Notes: generated by a model not told the origin, from the letters alone. 64,000 nucleotides of DNA from an uncultured Prevotellaceae bacterium (GCA_900314655.1 OMWC01000012.1:30025-94024), one strand, 5' to 3'; counted from the first letter of the stretch, positions 53,994 to 62,227 are shown. Numbers and translations: made by a program.

Positions 53994-54764
53994 ATGAAAA
54001 AGAACATCTACATACTATCTGACGCGCACCTCGGTTCGTGGGCCATTGACCACGGAAGGATGCAGGAAAGGCGACTGGTAAGGTTTCTTGACAACATCAA
54101 GGAGAAGGCTGCAGCCGTCTATCTGCTCGGCGACATGTTCGACTTCTGGTACGAATGGAAATACACCGTGCCCAAAGGCTACACCCGATTTCTGGGAAAA
54201 CTCTCCGAACTGACGGACATGGGCGTGGAGGTACACTTCTTCACCGGCAACCACGACATCTGGATGTACGGCTACCTGGAAGAGGAATGTGGCGTCATCC
54301 TGCATAAGAAGCCCGAGACCATAGAACTATATAATAAGGTGTTCTACATGGCCCACGGCGACGGACTGGGCGACCCCAACCGCAGTTTCCAGTTCGTGCG
54401 CAGCATTTTCCACAATAAAACCTGCCAGTGGCTCTTCACCCACTTCATCCCGCAAAGCTGGGCCATGACGTTCGGACTATCCTGGGCCAAGCGTTCGCGC
54501 CTGAAACGAGCCGACGGCAAAGAGCCCGCCTATATGGGTGAAGACAAGGAATACCTGGTGCAATACACCAAACAATACATGAAGGATCATCCCGACATCG
54601 ATTATTTCATCTATGGCCACCGCCATATCGAGCTTGATCTGATGCTCTCCCGCAAGAGCCGCATGATGATCATCGGCGACTGGATCTGGCAGTTCACCTA
54701 CGTCGTTTGGGACGGTGAGCACCTTTTCCTCGAAGAATACGTGGAGGGCGAAAGTAAACTATGA
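53994..54764 (+). CDS. lpxH: UDP-2,3-diacylglucosamine diphosphatase (LpxH)
   Basis: This calcineurin-like metallophosphatase makes lipid X in lipid A synthesis at the inner membrane. The metal-binding motifs are SDAHLGSW (D10, H12), LLGDMFDFW (D47), TGNHDIW (N86, H87), AHGDGLG and YGHRHIE. The length of 256 aa fits. The start is 7 bp after the MIP18-family gene, so the two share a transcript. Confidence 0.9.
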   Translation: MKKNIYILSDAHLGSWAIDHGRMQERRLVRFLDNIKEKAAAVYLLGDMFDFWYEWKYTVPKGYTRFLGKLSELTDMGVEVHFFTGNHDIWMYGYLEEECGVILHKKPETIELYNKVFYMAHGDGLGDPNRSFQFVRSIFHNKTCQWLFTHFIPQSWAMTFGLSWAKRSRLKRADGKEPAYMGEDKEYLVQYTKQYMKDHPDIDYFIYGHRHIELDLMLSRKSRMMIIGDWIWQFTYVVWDGEHLFLEEYVEGESKL

Positions 54765-54818
54765 CCGTCCAAATTATTCATTTTGCATAATTCAATTTGC
54801 ATAATTCAAAACAAAGAA

Positions 54819-55901
54819 TTAGATTCCATGAAGCAGGAATTGGAAAAGTCCCATGAAGCGAATGCCATGATTGTCAATATATTCAGCTATGTCACTTCCT
54901 ACGATGACAATCTTTCTGAAATTATTGTCAATCTTTAGCAGCGACTTTAGTTCTTGTTCGCGTTTCTCTTCGCTGTCGAGGGCAAAGGCCGACTGGATGT
55001 AGTACTTCTCCCTGCCATTGCTGGCAATGAAATCCACTTCATACTGATTATACTCCATTTTCCCATTCCGCTTCTCCCGTGACTCCACCAGCCCCACGTC
55101 AACAGTCAGGCCACGCATGCGCAGTTCGTTATAAATCACATTCTCCATGATGTGGGTAATTTCCTGCTGGCGGAAGTTCAGTTTAGCGTTCCTCAACCCT
55201 ATATCGGCGGCATAGTATTTCTTGATACTCTCGAAGTATTTATTACCTTTTATATTATATCGCTTAGCGCCTTCAAACAGGAAAGCATCTTCAAGGTAAC
55301 TGATATAGTTGGCCACCGTCTCGGTGTCTATTTTGACATTTTGCACGTTTCTCAACACATTGCTGATACGGTTGGAGTTTGTGAGCGAGCCTACCGACGA
55401 GCAGAGGGCGTCGGCCAATGCAGACAATGCCTCGCGGTTCTTCACATGGTTACGTTCTACCACATCGTCTAAATAAGTCTTGTTCCAAAGGCGTTGCAGA
55501 TAGGCCACCTTCTGCTCAGGCGTGCGCTGCCTTAGCAGACCCGGCATGCCACCATAAGTGTAGTATTCTCTCCATAGTTCGCTGACACTCTCGGTGCGGT
55601 CTGTGGAGAACTCCTTGAAGGAGAAAGGATACACCCTCACCTCGTCGCCACGTCCACGGAAAATGGTTTTAATGTCGGACGAAAGGAAATGTGAATTGCT
55701 GCCCGTGACATACACGTCAACATTGTCCTTGGCATTAAGGCCATTAACGAGTTTCTCGAACCCATCCACCTCTTGAACCTCATCGAGAATAACATAGTAA
55801 TTACAATAAATTCCGAATAGACAAGGGGTTTTATCCGGAATTTTCTGTAAAAATACAATAAATTCCGAATAGAAGTGACTCAGCGCCCCTCTAATTAACA
55901 T
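54819..55901 (-). pseudogene. 5'-truncated AAA ATPase with DUF4143
   Basis: This is a remnant of an ATPase of the AAA_14/DUF4143 type. Homology begins abruptly at YYVILDEVQEVDGFEKLV (Walker B region, about residue 34). The TGSNSHFLSSD, GRGDEVRVYPFSFKEF and DUF4143 parts follow normally to the C-terminus. The Walker A motif and roughly 60-90 residues usually found before it are missing. They are replaced by sequence from a 20-bp direct repeat (55802-55821 and 55854-55873) at the break. It cannot bind ATP in the usual way and is probably not functional. Confidence 0.75.
55802..55873. repeat. 20-bp direct repeat at the ATPase truncation point
   Basis: The sequence TACAATAAATTCCGAATAGA occurs at 55802-55821 and 55854-55873, offset by 52 bp. 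It coincides with the loss of the 5' end of the ATPase gene, so it may mark a recombination junction. 55902-56075 holds no recognisable gene. Confidence 0.8.
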
Positions 55902-56075
55902 CTTTTGCAGCTATAATAAGAAGAGATAACTACTCAGCATCCCCAATTCTCAAACAAAAATCTTCAAAAATCTAACACAAATCATTCCTTTAGCCTTACC
56001 TTAACCGCGCAGGAAGAACATTTTTGGAAGATTTTGGAAGATTTTTGTTCATAACTGAATAAGGTAAGAACGGCA

Positions 56076-56220
56076 GAATAACCGTCATCCGTCATAATAT
56101 CGCCGTAAAGTATTTATAATTAGCGAGATAAGTGCATGACGGTTTGTTTCAAACCGTCATAGGTGTAAAGCCCTGAAATGAAATATGTTAAACGTAAACT
56201 ATGACGGATGACGGTTATTC
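56076..56220. repeat. 145-bp concentric palindrome built from TGACGG motifs
   Basis: The outer arms 56076-56096 and 56200-56220 are a perfect 21-bp inverted repeat. A central hairpin (56136-56146 with 56150-56160, 11-bp arms, 3-nt loop) has exactly the same centre at 56148. All arms contain CCGTCAT or ATGACGG, six copies in total. It lies between two ATPase genes. Confidence 0.88.
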
Positions 56221-56348
56221 AGTCATTCTTATAAGAGATCACGCTCTATAAGGGCATCGAAATGATAGGAAAAAAGGCCATAATTTCACAAACTTGTGAA
56301 TCACAAACTTGTAAAATTTAACATGGCTACTCTTTTTCTTTATTCAGT

Positions 56349-57536
56349 TTAACCTTCAATTGTCTGAGGCAGATACTCCTGCAGATGCTTATAGTTGATG
56401 AGTCTGATATCGCTTGCCGAATTCTCAAAATCCCCCGTATAGACAATGTATTTGTTTCTTACTGGCGTTTTAATCCATGATGAGAGCTTGGAAAGGGAAT
56501 CTTCAAACGATGTGTGGTAGGTCATTGACGACTTGACCTCGATGGCAGTAATCTCGCCTTCCTCTTTTAGGAGAATGTCAACCTCGTTCTTATTGGAGTC
56601 ACGATAGAAATAGACGCCATTGAGCAATCCACGGTTGTAGCGGTGCTTGATGGCCTCCATCACGACATAGTTCTCGAAGATAGCTCCACGCATCTTGTCA
56701 CGACCTAACTGGCGGGGACTTTCAATGTCCAGTAGGAAGCAGGCCAGTCCCGTGTCGTTGAAATATAACTTCGGGCTCTTGACAAGCCGCTTGGAAATGT
56801 TCTCGTAATAGGGCGGCAGCAGAGTGACCAGATAGGAGGCTTGAAGAACTGACAACCAGCTGGTGACTGTTTTGCTGTCGATGCCAAGCTGCCCACCTAT
56901 CTCAGAGGCGTTAAAGATGGAACCGATGCAAGCAGCACAGAGTTTCATGAATTTCATGAACTGCATCTGGTCTTTTATTCTCAACAAATCACGGACATCA
57001 CGCTCCAAATAGGTCTTGACATAGGAAGGGTAGAAGAATTTTGTCTTGTTCTTCTTGGCGCAAATAGCTGGATACTGACCATTCCAGAGGAATTCATCCA
57101 AAGTAGCCTCACCTATCGTGGATTCCGTTTCGCGATAGGTCATAGGCAGCAATTCAAAAACTCCAGCTCGTCCAGGCAACGACTCGCTTAAGCTTTTTAG
57201 CAACTCAAAATTGGAACTGCCGGTCAGAAGGAACTGACAATCAGGATTGTCATCAACAATGCCTTGGATATACTCCAATAGCATTGGCACTTTCTGAACT
57301 TCGTCAATGAACATACCATGAGGATGCTGATGAAGGAAAGCAACTGGATCGTGTTCAGCGAACTCACGGACATTAACGTCTTTCAGGCTGTATTTGGGCA
57401 CATTGGGGAAGAGGTGTTTCAAAAGAGTACTCTTCCCTGACTGTCGAGGACCAGTGACGGAAATCACCGAGAAATACTTGGAGGCCTCCTTAACGACACT
57501 TTCTATTGAACGGTTGAGATATAAATTACTCGCCAT
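56349..57536 (-). CDS. AAA ATPase with DUF4143 domain
   Basis: This is a predicted ATPase of unknown role, common in gut Bacteroidetes. The Walker A motif is TGPRQSGKSTLL (30-41), Walker B is MFIDEVQKV (about 75-83), and sensor LLTGSSNFELL is about 103-113. The DUF4143 region (about 185-330) follows, then the C-terminal nuclease-like fold VDILLKEEGEITAIEVKSS (about 325-343). Length is 395 aa, full length. It lies in a region with two other ATPase remnants and many repeats, so it is probably mobile or fast-evolving. Confidence 0.9.
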   Translation of the reverse strand: MASNLYLNRSIESVVKEASKYFSVISVTGPRQSGKSTLLKHLFPNVPKYSLKDVNVREFAEHDPVAFLHQHPHGMFIDEVQKVPMLLEYIQGIVDDNPDCQFLLTGSSNFELLKSLSESLPGRAGVFELLPMTYRETESTIGEATLDEFLWNGQYPAICAKKNKTKFFYPSYVKTYLERDVRDLLRIKDQMQFMKFMKLCAACIGSIFNASEIGGQLGIDSKTVTSWLSVLQASYLVTLLPPYYENISKRLVKSPKLYFNDTGLACFLLDIESPRQLGRDKMRGAIFENYVVMEAIKHRYNRGLLNGVYFYRDSNKNEVDILLKEEGEITAIEVKSSMTYHTSFEDSLSKLSSWIKTPVRNKYIVYTGDFENSASDIRLINYKHLQEYLPQTIEG

Positions 57537-57548
57537 TTCTTATGCATA

Positions 57549-57567
57549 TTTGGAATACGATTCCAAA
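57549..57567. promoter_or_regulatory. Palindrome overlapping the -7 box of the ATPase gene
   Basis: TTTGGAAT-ACG-ATTCCAAA has 8-bp perfect arms and overlaps the putative -7 box. It may be an operator or a hairpin in the 5' UTR. Confidence 0.5.
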
Positions 57568-57593
57568 ATTACATAAACAAATTGAGACACAAA
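57564..57593 (-). promoter_or_regulatory. Promoter of AAA/DUF4143 gene
   Basis: On the minus strand, TTTG (57590-57593), an 18-bp spacer and TAATTTTG (57564-57571) approximate the consensus, with 27 bp to the start codon. Confidence 0.6.
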
Positions 57594-57689
57594 AGCATCT
57601 TAACCATAATTTAGAGGCATTTAACAACATTTAAGGGGAGGGGTAACGAATGATAATAGAAATTGTGACCGTGCAGAGTCACACCTTAT

Positions 57690-57839
57690 GTCACGTCTCA
57701 GCCCTTTGTTTAACGGGGGTGTGCGGTGGTGTCAGTGTTTTTGCTAAAAAATTCAGTTTTCAGAAAATATATCTCTCATATATTGGCAGCCAGCTAAATT
57801 CAAATTGTCCCCACTCATAGTGAGGGCTGAGAACGTGAC
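57690..57839. repeat. 150-bp element with 16-bp terminal inverted repeats
   Basis: GTCACGTCTCAGCCCT (57690-57705) pairs with AGGGCTGAGAACGTGAC (57823-57839), with one extra base. It has no coding capacity inside, so it may be a MITE-like remnant. Confidence 0.5.
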
Positions 57840-57862
57840 GTCAAACAACAATTATCCGCCCG

Positions 57863-58021
57863 ATTACTTCCAGAGCCTTCATCCGCCGCCATCATCTTCA
57901 GTCGGCAAGCAGCGTGCAGGCAGCAGTAAAGAAACTACTGTCATACGGATTAGTTTCATCCGAAAACAGCGAATACTACATCGACGACCAGTTGATGAGA
58001 CTATGGCTGCAACAATCTTGA
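57863..58021 (+). pseudogene. C-terminal remnant of an ATP-binding protein
   Basis: An open frame of 52 codons ends with RAFIRRHHL, SVQAAVKKLLSYGLV and EYYIDDQLMRLWLQQS, then a stop. This matches the C-terminal winged-helix end of AAA_14/archaeal-type ATPases, in which SSVQ...LL...LV and a D-RLWL end are typical. No start or ATPase domain is upstream. It is the third ATPase relic in 4 kb. Confidence 0.6.
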
Positions 58022-58240
58022 CATCCTCCTATTCTTGCAAATCTTTCCCACAAAAAGGGTGGAAACCAGTTTCACCGGTTTCACTTCGCCTACCTCATTG
58101 GCTATCATACTCTTACAAGTAAAACTGCGGTTTCACTCCAGTTTCACCACTTCTGAGTCTTGAAATTCATTTAGCCACCTCTTGTAATGAATAATTCACC
58201 ACAAACAGCCATCATTCGCATCCCAATTCATGATGTTTTG

Positions 58241-58267
58241 CGGAGTGATTAGGCCTTAATCACTCCG
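58241..58267. repeat. 27-bp palindrome
   Basis: The perfect 11-bp arms CGGAGTGATTA and TAATCACTCCG have a 5-nt centre GGCCT. It sits inside the GTTTCAC cluster. Confidence 0.7.
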
Positions 58268-58283
58268 AAATTATGTAACTTTT

Positions 58284-58322
58284 ACCCACCCCTGCCCCTC
58301 CAGAAGGGAGGGGTTGAGGGTA
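58284..58322. repeat. GC-rich palindrome related to the argC/DUF559 repeats
   Basis: It contains CCCCTCC-AGAA-GGGAGGGG followed by TTGAGGG, the same design as the 13371-14222 repeats. It lies free in the intergenic region. Confidence 0.6.
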
Positions 58323-58688
58323 GATCTTGAAGTGAAACCGAAGTGAAACTGCAGTTTCACTCACAAGCAAAAGATAGTCAACAACTTGCAGAGAGTGAAA
58401 CCGGTGAAACTGAAATACGACCTTCTGAAAGAGAAAAACCGTTCAACTTCCGAAAGCTGAGCATTTAACTAATCAGGTGTAGCATGGAAAAGTTGATTCT
58501 GAACAGGGAACGAGACAATGTGTGTCTTTTCTGAAGAAGGTCACCCCAGATAGTGCGGGGCAAATATGTAAACGCAGCAGGTGGAGAGTCTTTTTGTGAC
58601 TCTCCACCTGCCAATATAATTGCCGATGTAATTATTATAATTTTTCTCTGTTCAGTCGAACCAACGGTCGCTGGCCGAAGGGTAAAGC

Positions 58689-58788
58689 AATTTGTAATTC
58701 GACTGTAATGAGTATGAGCATTTATAATGCGCTTAAATAATTAATCGGATTGCAAATCCTGATATTCGATGCAGTCGAATTACAAATT
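58689..58788. repeat. REP-like element with TAATTCGACTG arms
   Basis: AATTTGTAATTCGACTG (58689-58705) and its exact inverse (58772-58788) flank a segment with GGATTGCAAATCC. Another TTCGACTG (58787-58794) and a CAGTCGAA (58633-58640) lie close by. Such elements are often spread by RAYT transposases, but none is in the window. 58411-58688 holds no gene that I can support. Confidence 0.6.
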
Positions 58789-58873
58789 CGACTGAGCGGG
58801 TTTTCTGCCTAACTGAGTTTCTACCTTCTCCCGAAGCAGGGCTACGGCGGTGTCTTGGGGCATCATGCAGGAT

Positions 58874-59404
58874 TCAGGGTTGGGGTTTTGCCTCTTTGGC
58901 GAACTTGAACAGCGACAGGGGAAGATGGCAATAGCCTTCGGGATTCTTGTCGAGATAGTCCTGATGGTATTCCTCGGCTGTATAGAAATTCTTTAAGGGC
59001 AGTTTCTCTACGGCAAACGGCTCCTTGTAAAGTTTCTGCTCGTCGCTGTAAACTTCTTCGATAACAGGCAGGTCGCTTGCGGCCGTATAATAGATGCCGG
59101 TGCGGTATTGCGTGCCGGTGTCATGGCCTTGGCGGTTGACACTCACGGGGTCGATGGCTTTGAAATACATCTTCAGAAGGAATCGCAGGCCGATCTTCAC
59201 AGGATTATAGACCACGCGGACGGTCTCGGCAAAGCCTGTCTTGTCGGTACATACTTCTTTATAGGTAGGGTGCTCAGTATGTCCGTTGGCATAGCCCACT
59301 TCTGTTTCCACCACCCCATCAATCTGCTTAAAGAAGTGCTCTGTTCCCCAGAAGCAGCCTCCGGCGAGATAGATTTCCTTCACGTTGTTGCTATCGTGTT
59401 GCAT
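58874..59404 (-). CDS. msrA: Peptide methionine sulfoxide reductase A
   Basis: This enzyme reduces methionine-S-sulfoxide in proteins. The active-site motif GGCFWGTEHFF (Cys17) is near the N-terminus, and EVGYANGHTEHPTYKEVC, GHDTGTQYRTGIYY and EEYHQDYLDKNPEGYC follow as in the family. Length is 176 aa. The gene lies 59 bp after ackA with a hairpin between, so it is probably expressed separately. No MsrB domain is fused. Confidence 0.95.
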   Translation of the reverse strand: MQHDSNNVKEIYLAGGCFWGTEHFFKQIDGVVETEVGYANGHTEHPTYKEVCTDKTGFAETVRVVYNPVKIGLRFLLKMYFKAIDPVSVNRQGHDTGTQYRTGIYYTAASDLPVIEEVYSDEQKLYKEPFAVEKLPLKNFYTAEEYHQDYLDKNPEGYCHLPLSLFKFAKEAKPQP

Positions 59405-59417
59405 CGGTCATGGATTA

Positions 59418-59453
59418 TCATGAGGGTGTGCCATTAATGACACACCCTCATGA
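59418..59453 (-). terminator. Terminator-like hairpin after ackA
   Basis: The 13-bp perfect arms TCATGAGGGTGTG and CACACCCTCATGA surround a 10-nt loop, starting 11 bp past the ackA stop. It has little U-run. It closely resembles 22246-22275, including the loop (CCATTAATGA versus CCAATGATGA). Confidence 0.7.
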
Positions 59454-59463
59454 TTGGAGTATA

Positions 59464-60657
59464 TTACTTCAGCAGGTTCATGGTGTCGGTGGCAATCATC
59501 AGCTCCTCATCGGTGGGAATGACGACAACTTTCACGCGAGAGTCGTCGGCTGAGATGACGGCCTCTTCACCGCGCGTCTTGTTCTTTTCCTCATCGAACT
59601 TCACACCGAGGAACTCCATGTCCTTGCAAACCTCTGAGCGCATACTGGTCTGATTCTCGCCAACACCAGCGGTGAAGACGATGACATCGAGTCCGCCCAT
59701 AGCGGCAGCATAGGCTCCGATATACTTCTTGATACGATAGAAGTACATATCCTGAGCCAGTTTTGCCTTAGGATCACCAGCCTTTGCAGCATTCTCCACG
59801 TCGCGCATATCGCTGGATCCGCCCGTAATACCGGCCACGCCGCTCTTCTTGTTGAGCAGATTTGACATACCGTCGGCATCGAGTCCGAGTTTCTTCTCAA
59901 TGAAAGTCACGGCACCACCGTCGATATCACCGGCGCGGGTTCCCATCACCAGTCCTTCCAGCGGAGTGAGACCCATAGAGGTATCGATGCACTTGCCATC
60001 CTTCACGGCAGCAATAGAGCCGCCATTACCCACGTGGCAGGTTACCATCTTGGTGCCTTCGGCGGAAATGCCGAGGAACTCGCAGGCACGGGCTGACACA
60101 TAGCGGTGGCTGGTGCCATGGAAACCGTAGCGACGGATGCCGTACTTCTCGTAGAGTTCGTAGGGGATGGCATACATGTAAGCCTTGGGAGGCATGGTCT
60201 GATGGAAAGCAGTGTCGAAGACACCCACCTGGGGCAGTCCGGGCATCAGTTCCTTCACGGCGTTCACGCCCTTCAGGTTGGCGGGGTTATGCAGCGGAGC
60301 CAGATCGGAACATTCCTCAAAGGCCTTGAGCACCTCGTCGGTAAGGATCACCGACTTGTTGAACTTCTCTCCGCCGTGCACCATGCGATGACCCACGGCA
60401 TCGATTTCCGAAAGGTCCTTAATCACGCCAATCTCGGGATCGGTGAGCAGCGAGAAGATGAACTTCACGCCCTCTGTATGCTCGGGGATGTCGTGCATAA
60501 TCTTTTTCTTTTCGCCGTTGGCGAGCTTCACTTTCACAAAAGCGCCATCGAGTCCCACGCGCTCAGCGCCTCCCGATGTCATCACGCTCTTGTCGTCCAT
60601 GTTGTAAAGCGCATATTTAATAGAACTGCTGCCACAGTTAAGAACTAAAATTTTCAT
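59464..60657 (-). CDS. ackA: Acetate kinase
   Basis: This enzyme converts acetyl phosphate and ADP to acetate and ATP, the last step of acetate fermentation. The family signature VLNCGSSSIKYAL (5-17) is at the N-terminus. AVGHRMVHGGEKF (about 86-98), GFHGTSHRYV (about 175-184) and HVGNGGSI (about 204-211) identify it. Length is 397 aa. It is transcribed after pta, with a four-helix-bundle gene inserted between. Confidence 0.96.
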   Translation of the reverse strand: MKILVLNCGSSSIKYALYNMDDKSVMTSGGAERVGLDGAFVKVKLANGEKKKIMHDIPEHTEGVKFIFSLLTDPEIGVIKDLSEIDAVGHRMVHGGEKFNKSVILTDEVLKAFEECSDLAPLHNPANLKGVNAVKELMPGLPQVGVFDTAFHQTMPPKAYMYAIPYELYEKYGIRRYGFHGTSHRYVSARACEFLGISAEGTKMVTCHVGNGGSIAAVKDGKCIDTSMGLTPLEGLVMGTRAGDIDGGAVTFIEKKLGLDADGMSNLLNKKSGVAGITGGSSDMRDVENAAKAGDPKAKLAQDMYFYRIKKYIGAYAAAMGGLDVIVFTAGVGENQTSMRSEVCKDMEFLGVKFDEEKNKTRGEEAVISADDSRVKVVVIPTDEELMIATDTMNLLK

Positions 60658-60680
60658 AATCTATCTGATGTTTGATGTTT

Positions 60681-60752
60681 GAATTACGATGTACGATGTG
60701 TTGCTACGCAAGGTTGATGTAGAAAGTTGGAATTACAATGTATTACTGCGCG
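60681..60752. repeat. Left repeat of the four-helix-bundle cassette
   Basis: Two related copies contain GAATTAC and GATGTGTTGC-like sequence (60681-60704 and 60724-60752). The second is the inverted copy of 61130-61160 and encodes the last seven residues and stop of the four-helix protein. Confidence 0.7.
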
Positions 60753-61095
60753 TTGTCTTCGTGATGGAAGTAAGCATACGTTTCAGCTCTTCGCAATCAC
60801 TATATATGGACTCAAATTGTTCTTCGTTAATTTTATTTGTCCTACGTAGTAACTGAAGCCAGAACAACGATTCGTTACACTCCTTTAGCGAGATGTAGAC
60901 TTTAGCCAAGAAGTCGTTCCGGCTAATAGCACACTGGGCTTCGCTATAGTTTGCGCCGATACTTGTACCGCTACGATAGAGCTGGTCGGCAATCTTGAAT
61001 TCTTTTTTCTCCTTATTAAGAAAATCGCAAAGATTGACAACTCTGACAGCAAAGTTCAAGCACTTGTCCAGCATGATATTACCAAAATCACTCAT
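60733..61095 (-). CDS. Four-helix-bundle protein (23S rRNA intervening-sequence family)
   Basis: This is a small helical protein of the S23/four-helix-bundle family, often found as an insertion in 23S rRNA genes or between genes. The hallmark is QLYRSGTSIGANYSEAQCA (38-56), followed by RNDFLAKVYISLKECNESLFWLQLL. Length is 120 aa, normal. It lies between pta and ackA, which usually adjoin. It is flanked by inverted repeats, and its C-terminus SNTL plus stop are part of the left repeat. This suggests arrival as a cassette. Function unknown. Confidence 0.9.
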   Translation of the reverse strand: MSDFGNIMLDKCLNFAVRVVNLCDFLNKEKKEFKIADQLYRSGTSIGANYSEAQCAISRNDFLAKVYISLKECNESLFWLQLLRRTNKINEEQFESIYSDCEELKRMLTSITKTTRSNTL

Positions 61096-61129
61096 ACTGC
61101 TTACATCATCCTTTTATACTTCATCCTTG

Positions 61130-61160
61130 CGCAAAGCGCAACACATCGTAATTCCAACTT
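61130..61160. repeat. Right inverted repeat of the four-helix-bundle cassette
   Basis: CGCAACACATCGTAATTCCA (61137-61156) and neighbouring bases pair with 60724-60752, with several mismatches. It lies 34 bp upstream of the gene start and 12 bp past the pta stop. Confidence 0.7.
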
Positions 61161-61172
61161 CCACCTTCTCCC

Positions 61173-62183
61173 TTATTTCTTAGCGTCCATGGCCTGGCAA
61201 GCGGTGATGGCTACCATGTAGTAGATGTCTTCCACGGAGCAGCCGCGAGAGAGGTCGTTCACCGGACGGGCAATACCCTGAAGGATGGGGCCGATGGCGA
61301 TGGCGTCGCCTAAGCGCTGAACGAGCTTATAGGCGATGTTGCCTACCTCGAGGCAGGGGAATACCAGCACGTTGGCATTGCCGGCAATGTCTGAACCGGG
61401 AGCCTTCTTCTTACCAACGGAGGGAACGAGAGCGGCATCAGCCTGCAGTTCACCGTCAATCTTCAGGTTAGGATCCAGTTCCTTGGCCAGTTTCGTGGCC
61501 TCAACAACCTTGTCAACAACCTCGTGAGAAGCACTTCCCTTGGTAGAGAAACTCAGCATGGCCACACGGGGATCCTCGAATCCGGCCACCGACTTGGCAG
61601 TCTGAGCCGTGCAGACGGCAATCTGAGAGAGCTGTGCGGCATCGGGCATCGGCGTTACAGCCACGTCGCCTACCACGAGCACACCATTCTCACCATACTG
61701 CGGCTGCTTGGTGATGAGCAGCATACCACCGCTCACACAAGTGATGCCGGGGGCGCACTTGATGATCTGCAAGGCAGGACGAAGGGTTTCGCCTGTGGTG
61801 GAAAGAGCGCCGGAAATCTGTCCGTCGGCACCTTCGGTCTTGATAATCATACAGCCCAGGTAGAGCGGGTTCTTCACCAGTTCGCGGGCCTGCTCGATGG
61901 TCATGCCCTTCTTTTTGCGGAGTTCAGCCAGTTTCTCAGCATATTCCTCGCTGCGGTCGCAGTTTTCGGGGTCGATGAGTGTGGCCTTGTCGATGTTGGT
62001 CAGTCCGCATTCCTTTGCCAGTGCATGCACTTTCTCGGGATTACCGATGAGAATCAGGTCTGCAATGTCTTCAGCCAACACGCGGTCGGCTGCACGAAGT
62101 GTACGCTCCTCCTCAGCTTCGGGGAGCACAATGCGCTGCTTGTTTGCTTTAGCACGCGCAACGATTTGACTTAATAAATCCAT
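61173..62183 (-). CDS. pta: Phosphate acetyltransferase
   Basis: This enzyme converts acetyl-CoA and phosphate to acetyl phosphate, feeding acetate kinase. The PTA/PTB fold is recognised from the N-terminus (IVLPEAEEERTLRAADRVL), NPLYLGCMIIKTEGADGQISGAL (about 105-127), and the C-terminal DIAGNANVLVFPCLEVGNIAYKLVQRL and PILQGIARPVNDLSRGCS, typical of the catalytic domain. Length is 336 aa, so it is the short form without the N-terminal regulatory domain. A palindromic operator-like site lies about 105 bp upstream. Confidence 0.95.
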   Translation of the reverse strand: MDLLSQIVARAKANKQRIVLPEAEEERTLRAADRVLAEDIADLILIGNPEKVHALAKECGLTNIDKATLIDPENCDRSEEYAEKLAELRKKKGMTIEQARELVKNPLYLGCMIIKTEGADGQISGALSTTGETLRPALQIIKCAPGITCVSGGMLLITKQPQYGENGVLVVGDVAVTPMPDAAQLSQIAVCTAQTAKSVAGFEDPRVAMLSFSTKGSASHEVVDKVVEATKLAKELDPNLKIDGELQADAALVPSVGKKKAPGSDIAGNANVLVFPCLEVGNIAYKLVQRLGDAIAIGPILQGIARPVNDLSRGCSVEDIYYMVAITACQAMDAKK

Positions 62184-62227
62184 AGTTAGTTGTTTTTTGA
62201 ATATATTGTTTTGTAATGTTCAGTTCG

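Larger units (their letters stand above)
58069..58410. repeat. Cluster of nine GTTTCAC/GTGAAAC motifs
   Basis: Copies start at 58069, 58078, 58130, 58141 (GTTTCAC), 58332, 58343 (GTGAAAC), 58354 (GTTTCAC), 58395 and 58404 (GTGAAAC). Several are about 10 bp apart, one helical turn. There is no gene within 450 bp downstream. It may be the binding region of a lost system. Confidence 0.65.

Noticed and set aside
55802..55873. Possible two-unit CRISPR array (20-bp repeat, 32-bp gap)
   Set aside because: There are only two copies, no cas genes are nearby, and the repeat is translated within a broken ATPase frame. A recombination junction explains it better.
57805..58122. 105-residue plus-strand frame near the ATPase relic
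   Set aside because: Another frame of the same DNA (57863-58021) matches the C-terminus of an ATPase. The longer frame crosses it out of phase and has no resemblance to known proteins.
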